Below are positions 1-5,993 of a stretch of DNA of 5,993 nt, piece after piece; the stretch's first letter is position 1, and every line of letters begins with the position of its first letter. The translations under genes and the position numbers were made by a program. The DNA lies in assembly GCA_007117255.1 (NCBI GenBank), contig SKGU01000095.1:1-5993 (forward strand), read 5' to 3'. This stretch comes from Natronohydrobacter sp. GTDB taxonomy: Bacteria > Pseudomonadota > Alphaproteobacteria > Rhodobacterales > Rhodobacteraceae. The notes below the pieces were generated by a model. That model had not been told where the DNA came from and ran no database searches. It was given only the letters and a program-made list of their open reading frames with translations.

Positions 1-1041
1 ACGGCCATCACCGAAGAGCAGTTGCGCATGATCTGGCGGCTATCGCCGGAACCTGTGATCGCGCTGGATGGCGACACGGCAGGGCTGCGCGCGGGCTATC
101 GGCTGATGGATCTGGCGCTGCCGCTCTTGAGTGCGGAACAATCGCTCCGCTTCTGCCTGTTGCCGGAAAAGATGGACCCGGACGATGTGCTGCGCACAGG
201 TGGGGCGGCTGCGATGCGCAAATTGCTGGAGGGCGCTGTGCCGCTGGTGCAACTTCTGTGGCAACGCGAAGTTGAGGGACAGGTCTTTGACAGCCCCGAA
301 CGCCGCGCGAGCCTGGACAACCGCTTGCGCACGGCACTGAACAAGATCACCGATCCCGGTTTGCGTGGCCATTACGCGGAAGAATTGCGCCGCTTGCGTG
401 CCGGCTTTTTTCAGCCAGCCCGCGCGCAGCGTTTCAAAGGCGGGTTCAACCGTCGTTTTGAACCGACCTCTGCTCTGCCTGCCACACGCGCAACTCTGCT
501 GGCCAGTGGCGCGGATGTGGATGTCGCCGAGCAGATGCGCGAAGAGATCATCCTTGCGATTCTTCTGACGCATCCGCAGCTTCTGGGCGAATTCATGCCT
601 GAACTGGAACGCTCAGAGATGCGCCAGCCCCGGATTGATGCGTTGCGTCAGGCGCTACTGAACGGTGCGACACCGGATGACCTGCCACAAGCGGCCCGCA
701 CTGAGGCGGACCGTATTCTGTCGCTGGGCCATGTGGCCATCGCACCGCCCGTGCGCAACAGTGCCGATACCGGTTTTGCCCGCAACTGCCTGTCTGAAGA
801 ATTCGCCAAGCTGTTGTCCCGCCGGGGGGCTGTGGCCGAGATGAATGAGGCGAGCGAAGATGTCGCTCATATTTCGGATGAGGGGCTGACATGGCGGCTG
901 CGTCAGGCGTCTGAAACCCGCAACCGGGCTGAGCGGTCGCGGCTGTCTGATTCGGCTGATCTGGGTGAAGATCGCGCTGCGCTGTCGGATGCACTGTCAC
1001 GCATGATCGAATCAGAGGTCTGGATCAAACGCAAAAAGTGA
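1..1041 (+). CDS. dnaG: DNA primase DnaG, C-terminal part (5' end outside window)
   Basis: DnaG makes the RNA primers for lagging-strand synthesis at the replication fork and is recruited by the replicative helicase DnaB. The reading frame is open from base 1, so the gene begins upstream; 346 codons remain before the TGA at 1039. The fragment starts inside the TOPRIM catalytic domain: the metal-binding acidic motif ALDGDTAG (fragment residues 21-28, Asp23 and Asp25) is followed by PEKMDPDD (55-62), matching the DGDRAG and DPD motifs of bacterial primases. A linker rich in Arg and Ala follows. From about residue 176 (AEQMREEIILAILLTHPQLL) a helical C-terminal segment fits the DnaB-binding domain. 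The zinc-binding and RNA-polymerase-like N-terminal parts are not in the window. The gene is followed in the same direction by rpoD, the classical order. Identity is near certain; only the 5' boundary is unknown. Confidence 0.96.
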   Translation, partial: TAITEEQLRMIWRLSPEPVIALDGDTAGLRAGYRLMDLALPLLSAEQSLRFCLLPEKMDPDDVLRTGGAAAMRKLLEGAVPLVQLLWQREVEGQVFDSPERRASLDNRLRTALNKITDPGLRGHYAEELRRLRAGFFQPARAQRFKGGFNRRFEPTSALPATRATLLASGADVDVAEQMREEIILAILLTHPQLLGEFMPELERSEMRQPRIDALRQALLNGATPDDLPQAARTEADRILSLGHVAIAPPVRNSADTGFARNCLSEEFAKLLSRRGAVAEMNEASEDVAHISDEGLTWRLRQASETRNRAERSRLSDSADLGEDRAALSDALSRMIESEVWIKRKK

Positions 1042-1059
1042 CTGATTCGTTGCATGAAC

Positions 1060-1090
1060 GCCCGCATTACCGGGCAAAAATGCATGCGGG
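1060..1090 (+). other. Overlapping inverted repeats downstream of dnaG
   Basis: Two alternative stems share their left arm. GCCCG at 1060-1064 pairs with CGGGC at 1071-1075 across a 6-base loop, and CCCGCAT at 1061-1067 pairs with ATGCGGG at 1084-1090 across a 16-base loop. They begin 18 bases after the dnaG stop. The first stem is followed by AAAAA rather than T residues, so this is not a standard rho-independent terminator. It could mark the dnaG mRNA 3' end or be a protein-binding palindrome. Confidence 0.35.
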
Positions 1091-1092
1091 AA

Positions 1093-1122
1093 CTGGAAAA
1101 CCCCGGTTCTCTTGCCTAGATA
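1093..1122 (+). promoter_or_regulatory. Candidate sigma-70 promoter for rpoD
   Basis: CTGGAA at 1093-1098 and TAGATA at 1117-1122 are separated by 18 bases and resemble weak -35 and -10 boxes (three of six matches each to TTGACA and TATAAT). Position relative to rpoD would leave a leader of roughly 70 bases. Support is limited to weak box similarity and sensible placement; rpoD could equally be transcribed from promoters upstream of or inside dnaG. Confidence 0.25.
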
Positions 1123-1136
1123 GAGCATGGTGACTG

Positions 1137-1159
1137 CGGGGCTGAAGTGATTCGCCCCG
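1137..1159 (+). other. Small hairpin in the rpoD leader
   Basis: CGGGGC at 1137-1142 can pair with GCCCCG at 1154-1159 around an 11-base loop that contains one of the GANTC sites. It lies 42 bases before the preferred rpoD start and directly in front of the in-frame ATG at 1160, where no Shine-Dalgarno sequence is seen. Any regulatory role is inference. Confidence 0.3.
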
Positions 1160-1191
1160 ATGAGTCGCGCCAGCCCTGCACATGCAGCACC

Positions 1192-1196
1192 GGGAG
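1192..1196 (+). promoter_or_regulatory. Ribosome binding site deciding the rpoD start
   Basis: GGGAG lies five bases before the ATG at 1202. The upstream in-frame ATG at 1160 is preceded by GTGATTCGCCCC, which has no comparable site. This favours 1202, which also gives the MAAKDTDE-type N-terminus I associate with related RpoD proteins. Confidence 0.65.
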
Positions 1197-1201
1197 CATC
1201 C

Positions 1202-3193
1202 ATGGCCGCCAAAGATACCGACGAGACCAGAGCCAACGATCAGGACACCGACACCGGCACGTCCGTGTCACAGGCCTCGATCAAGAAAATGATCGCGCAG
1301 GCCAAGGAACGCGGCTTCATTACTTATGAGCAACTCAACCAGGCGCTGCCGCCGGATCAGGTGTCCTCGGAACAGATCGAAGACGTGATGTCGATGCTGT
1401 CGGAAATGGGCATCAATATCATCGAGGATGATGACGAGGGCGATGAAGGCGACGCCAAAGGCGGCGATCTGGTCGAAACCTCTGGCGCGCGCGATGTGGT
1501 TGTGGCCACGGGTTCTGGCGAAGAGAAGCTGGACCGCACGGATGATCCTGTGCGGATGTACCTGCGCGAGATGGGTTCAGTGGAACTGTTGTCGCGCGAA
1601 GGCGAGATCGCGATTGCCAAGCGCATCGAAGCCGGGCGCAACACGATGATTGCGGGGCTTTGCGAAAGCCCGCTGACCTTTCAGGCCATCACCATCTGGC
1701 GCGACGAATTGCTGAACGAAGATGTTCTGTTGCGCGATGTGATCGATCTGGAAGCGACTTTCGGCAATGCGCTGGACGATGAAGACGGCGCTCCTGTGAC
1801 TGACGGTTTGCCAGAAGCGCAACCCGGTGTGAAACGCGAAACCAGCAACGAGCCGGAGCTTGATGCGGATGGCAACCCGATCCACAAGGCCGATGACGAC
1901 GAGGATGAGGACGATCAGTCCAACCTGTCGCTGGCGGCGATGGAAATGGCGCTGAAACCACGCGTTCTGGAAACGCTGGACCGCATCGCGCATGATTTCG
2001 ACATGCTGTCGGAAATGCAGGAAGCGCGCATGCATGCAACCATGCAGGAAGAAGGCCGCTTCTCGGAGGTGCAGGAAGCGAAATACCAGAAACTGCGCGC
2101 CGAGATCGTTGAACTGGTGAATTCCCTGCATTTGCACAACAACCGGATCGAGGCGCTGGTTGATCAGCTTTACGGGATCAACAAGCGGATCATGTCGATT
2201 GACAGCGCCATGGTGAAGCTGGCCGACCAGGCCCGCATCAACCGGCGTGAATTCATTGATATCTATCGTGGATCAGAGCTGGACCCGACCTGGTGCGACC
2301 GCATGGCTGAAAAGCCCGGTCGCGGCTGGCAGGCGCTGATGGAACGTTCGCGCGACAAGGTGGAAGAATTGCGCGCCGATATGGCGCAAGTCGGCCAGTA
2401 TATCGGTGTCGATATCGAGGAATTCCGCCGTTTCGTCGGTCAGGTGCAGAAGGGCGAGAAAGAGGCGCGGCAGGCCAAGAAGGAAATGGTCGAAGCGAAC
2501 CTGCGTCTGGTGATCTCGATTGCGAAGAAATACACCAATCGCGGGCTGCAATTCCTTGATCTCATTCAGGAAGGCAATATTGGCCTGATGAAGGCCGTCG
2601 ATAAATTCGAATATCGGCGCGGCTACAAGTTCTCGACTTACGCGACCTGGTGGATTCGGCAGGCCATTACCCGCTCGATCGCTGATCAGGCGCGCACGAT
2701 CCGTATTCCGGTGCATATGATCGAGACGATCAACAAGCTGGTGCGCACGGGCCGGCAGATGCTGCATGAGATCGGGCGCGAGCCAACCTCGGAAGAGCTG
2801 GCCGAGAAGCTGCAAATGCCGCTCGACAAGGTACGCAAGGTGATGAAAATCGCCAAGGAGCCGATTTCTCTGGAGACGCCCATCGGCGACGAGGAAGACA
2901 GCCAGCTTGGCGATTTCATCGAGGACAAGAACGCGCTTCTGCCGCTGGATTCAGCCATTCAGGACAATCTGCGCGAAACCACGACGCGGGTGCTGTCCTC
3001 GCTCACGCCGCGTGAAGAGCGTGTGTTGCGCATGCGTTTCGGGATCGGGATGAACACGGATCACACGCTGGAAGAGGTCGGGCAGCAGTTCAGCGTGACG
3101 CGCGAACGTATCCGGCAGATCGAGGCGAAGGCTTTGCGCAAGCTCAAGCACCCGTCCCGGTCGCGCAAGTTGCGCAGCTTTCTCGATCAGTGA
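1202..3193 (+). CDS. rpoD: RNA polymerase primary sigma factor RpoD (sigma-70)
   Basis: This is the housekeeping sigma factor that directs core RNA polymerase to -35/-10 promoters. From ATG 1202 it has 663 residues, a usual length for the group. Region 1.1 lies at about 22-75 and region 1.2 starts at DPVRMYLREMGS (Asp115). A long non-conserved region at about 150-420 carries an acidic run DDDEDEDD (231-238) and predicted helices. Region 2 starts near Ala432 (ANLRLVISIAKKY) and contains the melting motif KFSTYATWWIRQAITRSIAD. Region 3 begins near 504 (VHMIETINKLVRT) and includes the 3.2 finger segment (ISLETPIGDEEDSQLGDF). Region 4 runs from LTPREERVLRMRFG (601) to the -35-binding helix-turn-helix (about 622-651, VTRERIRQIEAKALRKLKHP). 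An in-frame ATG at 1160 would add 14 residues but lacks a ribosome binding site. The stop overlaps the GTG of the next gene. Identity is essentially certain. Confidence 0.98.
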   Translation: MAAKDTDETRANDQDTDTGTSVSQASIKKMIAQAKERGFITYEQLNQALPPDQVSSEQIEDVMSMLSEMGINIIEDDDEGDEGDAKGGDLVETSGARDVVVATGSGEEKLDRTDDPVRMYLREMGSVELLSREGEIAIAKRIEAGRNTMIAGLCESPLTFQAITIWRDELLNEDVLLRDVIDLEATFGNALDDEDGAPVTDGLPEAQPGVKRETSNEPELDADGNPIHKADDDEDEDDQSNLSLAAMEMALKPRVLETLDRIAHDFDMLSEMQEARMHATMQEEGRFSEVQEAKYQKLRAEIVELVNSLHLHNNRIEALVDQLYGINKRIMSIDSAMVKLADQARINRREFIDIYRGSELDPTWCDRMAEKPGRGWQALMERSRDKVEELRADMAQVGQYIGVDIEEFRRFVGQVQKGEKEARQAKKEMVEANLRLVISIAKKYTNRGLQFLDLIQEGNIGLMKAVDKFEYRRGYKFSTYATWWIRQAITRSIADQARTIRIPVHMIETINKLVRTGRQMLHEIGREPTSEELAEKLQMPLDKVRKVMKIAKEPISLETPIGDEEDSQLGDFIEDKNALLPLDSAIQDNLRETTTRVLSSLTPREERVLRMRFGIGMNTDHTLEEVGQQFSVTRERIRQIEAKALRKLKHPSRSRKLRSFLDQ

Positions 3194-3534
3194 GCGGCCG
3201 AGAGACCCCTGCCGAGACTGCGGAACGCTTTCTCGAGATTTACAGAACCGATGCACGCGCGCACGGCGCGCGTCGTTGGACTTATACGGAAGTTGTGATC
3301 GCGTTGGGTTGGGCACCCAGTCGCGCAAGAAATATGATGCCGTTTCTGAATGCGCTCCGCGACCTGTGTCTGGCCAGAGCACTACCGGATCTGCGCGTTG
3401 TGATTGTCGCGTCTGGCACTGACCTACCCTCGAGCAGGTCATTCCCTCCGCCACGCAACACATGGGCCGACACGGGTTGGGACCGCGATGGCGTTCGGCG
3501 GGAGCAGGAACGTATTTTCACTTGGAAATGGTAG
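3190..3534 (+). CDS. Small unrecognised protein, translationally coupled to rpoD
   Basis: A 114-codon frame opens at GTG 3190, overlapping the rpoD TGA in a GTGA junction. That junction is typical of translational coupling, and no Shine-Dalgarno sequence is visible. The product is basic and soluble, with no signal peptide or membrane segment. Residues 6-25 look helical. Residues 29-62 (RRWTYTEVVIALGWAPSRAR onward) resemble a small helix-turn-helix-like helical unit. A hydrophobic strand LRVVIVASGTDLP (68-80) is followed by a Trp/Arg-rich tail ending ERIFTWKW. The strand-plus-GTDLP pattern recalls short hypothetical proteins I have seen in alphaproteobacteria, but I cannot name a family. Several codons are uncommon for this GC-rich setting (AGA three times, AGG once, CTA twice), unlike rpoD, suggesting low expression or weaker selection. 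Reality of the gene is likely, supported by the overlap and its protein-like composition. Function is unknown; DNA or RNA binding is only a guess. Confidence 0.65.
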   Translation: MSGRETPAETAERFLEIYRTDARAHGARRWTYTEVVIALGWAPSRARNMMPFLNALRDLCLARALPDLRVVIVASGTDLPSSRSFPPPRNTWADTGWDRDGVRREQERIFTWKW

Positions 3535-3543
3535 AGCGCTTGT

Positions 3544-3568
3544 GGTGCGTGACAAGCACGCACCCTAC
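3544..3568. repeat. Palindromic repeat, copy 1 (partly degenerate)
   Basis: GGTGCGTG (3544-3551) and CACGCACC (3557-3564) form an 8-bp perfect stem around ACAAG. The right side continues as GCACGCACCCTAC (3556-3568), identical over 13 bases to copy 2 at 5966-5978. The left arm lacks the AG present in copy 2. It lies in the 40-base gap between the stops of two convergent genes (3534 and 3575). It could act as an mRNA-end hairpin for both, although no T-tract follows on either strand. It resembles a REP-type element. Confidence 0.6.
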
Positions 3569-3574
3569 GAAGGC

Positions 3575-3997
3575 TTACGCCTCCCCCTCAAGCCCTGCCG
3601 CTGCAATGCCGGCCAGCGCGGCCTCTGCGTCATTGTCGGACGTGTCGCCCGTGACACCCACCGCACCGATCACGACACCATCCTTGCGCAGCAAAACGCC
3701 GCCCGGCACTGGCACAACCTGCCCGCCATAGACCCCGTTCACTGCCGCCATGAAATAGCCCTGCGCTTCAGCGCGCGCCATCTGGGCGCGGCCTGCCATG
3801 CCAAGCATGACCGCGCCGTATGCCTTGCCCTGCGCGATGCCGAAGCGCCCCGGCGCCGCGCCATCTTCGCGCTCAAAGGCCAGCACATGCCCGCCTGCAT
3901 CCAGCACCACGACCGAGAGCGGCTTCAACTCCATCTCGCGCCCTTTGGCGCGCGTGGCGGAAATGATGGTGCGGGCCTGTTCGAGTGTGAGGGTCAT
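3575..3997 (-). CDS. GlcG/HbpS-family protein (DUF336 heme-binding fold)
   Basis: The product is a 140-residue protein of the GlcG/HbpS family. Members have a PAS-like compact fold and oligomerise; Streptomyces HbpS binds heme and senses redox stress, while GlcG lies in the E. coli glycolate operon with unclear function. Family marks are MTLTLEQARTII at the N-terminus, VVVLDAGGHVLAFEREDGA (29-47), a Lys-containing helix around Lys58, PVPGGV (96-101), and the glycine-rich VIGAVGVTGDTSDND (109-123). Length is normal and the protein appears intact. The start at 3997 is chosen over the in-frame upstream ATG codons because AAGGAG precedes it by eight bases. It follows lpdA by 45 bases on the same strand, suggesting co-transcription. 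No glycolate oxidase genes are nearby, so I do not assign glcG or its role. The stop TAA lies seven bases from the palindromic repeat. Confidence 0.88.
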   Translation of the reverse strand: MTLTLEQARTIISATRAKGREMELKPLSVVVLDAGGHVLAFEREDGAAPGRFGIAQGKAYGAVMLGMAGRAQMARAEAQGYFMAAVNGVYGGQVVPVPGGVLLRKDGVVIGAVGVTGDTSDNDAEAALAGIAAAGLEGEA

Positions 3998-4005
3998 GAT
4001 CGTCA

Positions 4006-4011
4006 CTCCTT
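4006..4011 (-). promoter_or_regulatory. Ribosome binding site of the GlcG-like gene
   Basis: On the minus strand AAGGAG stands eight bases before ATG 3997. This fixes the start and rules out the longer frame beginning at 4033, which would add 12 residues (MCEMSSEQGVTI) not expected at the start of this family. Confidence 0.75.
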
Positions 4012-4042
4012 GTTCGGAACTCATTTCGCACACAGCGTTTGC

Positions 4043-5428
<1,386 letters not shown>

Positions 5429-5435
5429 GAGTTTT

Positions 5436-5440
5436 CTCCT
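5436..5440 (-). promoter_or_regulatory. Ribosome binding site of lpdA
   Basis: On the minus strand AGGAG lies seven bases before ATG 5428. It excludes the in-frame ATG at 5503, whose 25 extra codons would be translated from the G-rich hairpin region and would read as a Pro/Gly/Arg-rich run unlike any E3 N-terminus. Confidence 0.75.
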
Positions 5441-5456
5441 GTTTTCAGGTGGCGAG

Positions 5457-5479
5457 GTGGGGGGCCGTCTGCCCCCCAC
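5457..5479 (-). other. Strong G/C hairpin in the lpdA leader
   Basis: GTGGGGGGC (5457-5465) and GCCCCCCAC (5471-5479) form a perfect 9-bp stem with a 5-base loop, between the MAPEG stop (5516) and the lpdA start (5428). No T-run follows on either strand, so it is not a typical terminator. It could limit read-through, protect the lpdA mRNA 5' end, or be part of a dispersed repeat. On the plus strand it is followed directly by CCCCCCGAGAGTATTT (5481-5496) and then CAAGATGAAG (5501-5510). Confidence 0.6.
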
Positions 5480-5515
5480 ACCCCCCGAGAGTATTTGCGG
5501 CAAGATGAAGGCGCA

Positions 5516-5911
5516 TCAGAAAAGCGCAACCAAAAGAATGATCAATGTGGACAAAAAACCGATTGCCCAGATGAGTGAGCGCCACGGGTTAAGACCATAG
5601 GCATAGGCGGGGATGTAGAGGATGCGCGCAACAAGATAGAGATAGGCGCAAATCGCTGTCAACGTGCTGGACTGGCCGGAAACGCTGATCACTGTCGCCG
5701 CGATGCCGAACAGGATCAAACCCTCGAAATGGTTGTCGAGCGCGCGTTGCAGCCGGGCTGTGCGTTTTGACATGGGCTTGTCGGGTGCGTAATCGCGCGA
5801 GCCGCCCGTGTAGCGCGTCCCAAGCTCCAGATTGGCGGGAACCGCGAAGAGAATGAACTGCACGGCTTGCAGCAGGGCGGCGAGCGTGAGGGCGGTGAGT
5901 TCGGGGGTCAT
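5516..5911 (-). CDS. MAPEG-family integral membrane protein
   Basis: The product is a 131-residue membrane protein of the MAPEG superfamily (membrane-associated proteins in eicosanoid and glutathione metabolism). Bacterial members are mostly uncharacterised, and some have glutathione transferase or peroxidase activity. Four hydrophobic helices are visible at about 5-24, 62-79, 84-105 and 109-130. The family signature is RTARLQRALDNHFEGLILF (50-68), with the Asn-His-x-Glu group at the start of helix 2, and ARILYIPAYAYGLNPWR (95-111) before helix 4. The loop 31-50 is hydrophilic and probably cytoplasmic. Length and layout match the family. The start is supported by AAGGAGGT five bases upstream. 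The gene lies 87 bases upstream of lpdA on the same strand and may share its transcript, though the G/C hairpin lies between. The catalytic activity and substrate are unknown. Confidence 0.88.
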   Translation of the reverse strand: MTPELTALTLAALLQAVQFILFAVPANLELGTRYTGGSRDYAPDKPMSKRTARLQRALDNHFEGLILFGIAATVISVSGQSSTLTAICAYLYLVARILYIPAYAYGLNPWRSLIWAIGFLSTLIILLVALF

Positions 5912-5916
5912 CGCAA

Positions 5917-5924
5917 ACCTCCTT
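5917..5924 (-). promoter_or_regulatory. Ribosome binding site of the MAPEG gene
   Basis: On the minus strand AAGGAGGT, a full match to the anti-Shine-Dalgarno complement, is five bases before ATG 5911. It is the strongest ribosome binding site in the window. Confidence 0.8.
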
Positions 5925-5936
5925 CTCGCATTCAGG

Positions 5937-5942
5937 ATTACA
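5937..5942 (-). promoter_or_regulatory. Possible -10 box upstream of the MAPEG gene
   Basis: TGTAAT on the minus strand matches TATAAT at five of six positions and lies 25 bases before ATG 5911. No credible -35 box sits 16-18 bases upstream; that place is occupied by the palindromic repeat. It is a weak candidate only. Confidence 0.15.
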
Positions 5943-5949
5943 CAGGGGC

Positions 5950-5978
5950 GTAGGGTGCGTGCTGGGCACGCACCCTAC
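5950..5978. repeat. Palindromic repeat, copy 2 (perfect)
   Basis: GTAGGGTGCGTGC (5950-5962) and GCACGCACCCTAC (5966-5978) are a perfect 13-bp inverted repeat with a 3-base spacer TGG. The right arm is identical to that of copy 1 at 3556-3568. It lies 38 bases upstream of the MAPEG start. It would form a stable hairpin in either strand and looks like a dispersed REP-type element, possibly ending the transcript of a gene beyond 5993. Confidence 0.7.
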
Positions 5979-5993
5979 AGATCAGCCAGATCA

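Larger units (their letters stand above)
949..1166. promoter_or_regulatory. Cluster of five GANTC (CcrM-type) sites
   Basis: GANTC occurs at 949 (GATTC), 1009 (GAATC), 1044 (GATTC), 1149 (GATTC) and 1162 (GAGTC). My full scan found only four others in the window (558, 2653, 2948, 5004). Three of the five lie in the 160-base gap before rpoD. In alphaproteobacteria GANTC is the target of the cell-cycle methyltransferase CcrM, and methylation near promoters can control transcription through GcrA and sigma-70. The counts are direct observations; a regulatory role for rpoD is inference. Confidence 0.45.

Noticed and set aside
40..573. Open frame of 177 codons on the minus strand inside dnaG
   Set aside because: It is antisense to the TOPRIM and linker region of dnaG, with Arg/Gln-rich composition and no recognisable features.
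1060..1080. Rho-independent terminator after dnaG
   Set aside because: The short GC stem is followed by A residues, not T residues, on the plus strand; on the minus strand there is no gene to terminate.
1577..2137. Open frame of 186 codons on the minus strand inside rpoD
   Set aside because: It lies antisense to the non-conserved region of rpoD, its translation is rich in Phe, His, Arg and Gln without a known motif, and the sense frame is clearly coding.
2273..2815. Open frame of 180 codons on the minus strand inside rpoD
   Set aside because: It is antisense to the highly conserved region 2-3 codons and has no domain resemblance; it is a composition shadow.
3282..3563. Minus-strand frame of 93 codons opposite the small gene after rpoD
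   Set aside because: It begins inside the palindromic repeat and has no recognised motif. The plus-strand frame has the better start context (overlap with rpoD) and a more protein-like composition.

Overview
The window looks like a chromosomal segment of an alphaproteobacterium, most likely Rhodobacteraceae (Roseobacter/Rhodobacter relatives). The reasons are the dnaG-rpoD gene order, an RpoD with a long acidic non-conserved region, moderately high GC, depletion of GANTC sites, and a G-rich hairpin followed by a CCCCCCGAGAGTATTT string of a kind I remember from that family's intergenic regions. No database was searched; assignments rest on motifs read from the translated sequence.

Left part, plus strand (1-3534): the 3' portion of dnaG (primase, cut by the window edge), a 160-base gap with a probable promoter and leader, rpoD (housekeeping sigma-70, 663 aa from the preferred start), and a small unrecognised gene of 114 codons. 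The small gene starts at a GTG overlapping the rpoD stop by four bases. This is the replication/transcription end of the ancestral macromolecular synthesis operon, with a possibly lineage-specific extra gene coupled to rpoD.

Right part, minus strand (5911 down to 3575): three genes in one direction, a MAPEG-family membrane protein, lpdA (dihydrolipoyl dehydrogenase, E3) and a GlcG/HbpS-type heme-binding-fold protein. They have good Shine-Dalgarno sites and gaps of 87 and 45 bases, so they could be one transcription unit, possibly the tail of a 2-oxoglutarate dehydrogenase (suc/odh) cluster lying beyond 5993. The two blocks converge at 3535-3574.

Structure outside the genes: (i) a palindromic repeat (arm GTAGGGTGCGTGC) occurs twice, once in the convergent gap and once at the right edge, so that its copies bracket the MAPEG-lpdA-glcG cluster; (ii) a 9-bp GTGGGGGGC hairpin lies in the lpdA leader; (iii) GANTC, the alphaproteobacterial CcrM methylation site, occurs only nine times in the window, and five of these fall between 949 and 1166 around the dnaG-rpoD junction. 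No tRNA, rRNA, CRISPR array, insertion sequence or phage gene is visible. No gene-free stretch exceeds 160 bases. I see no clear novel defence or mobile system. The observations most worth following are the rpoD-coupled small gene, the GANTC cluster and the bracketing repeats.
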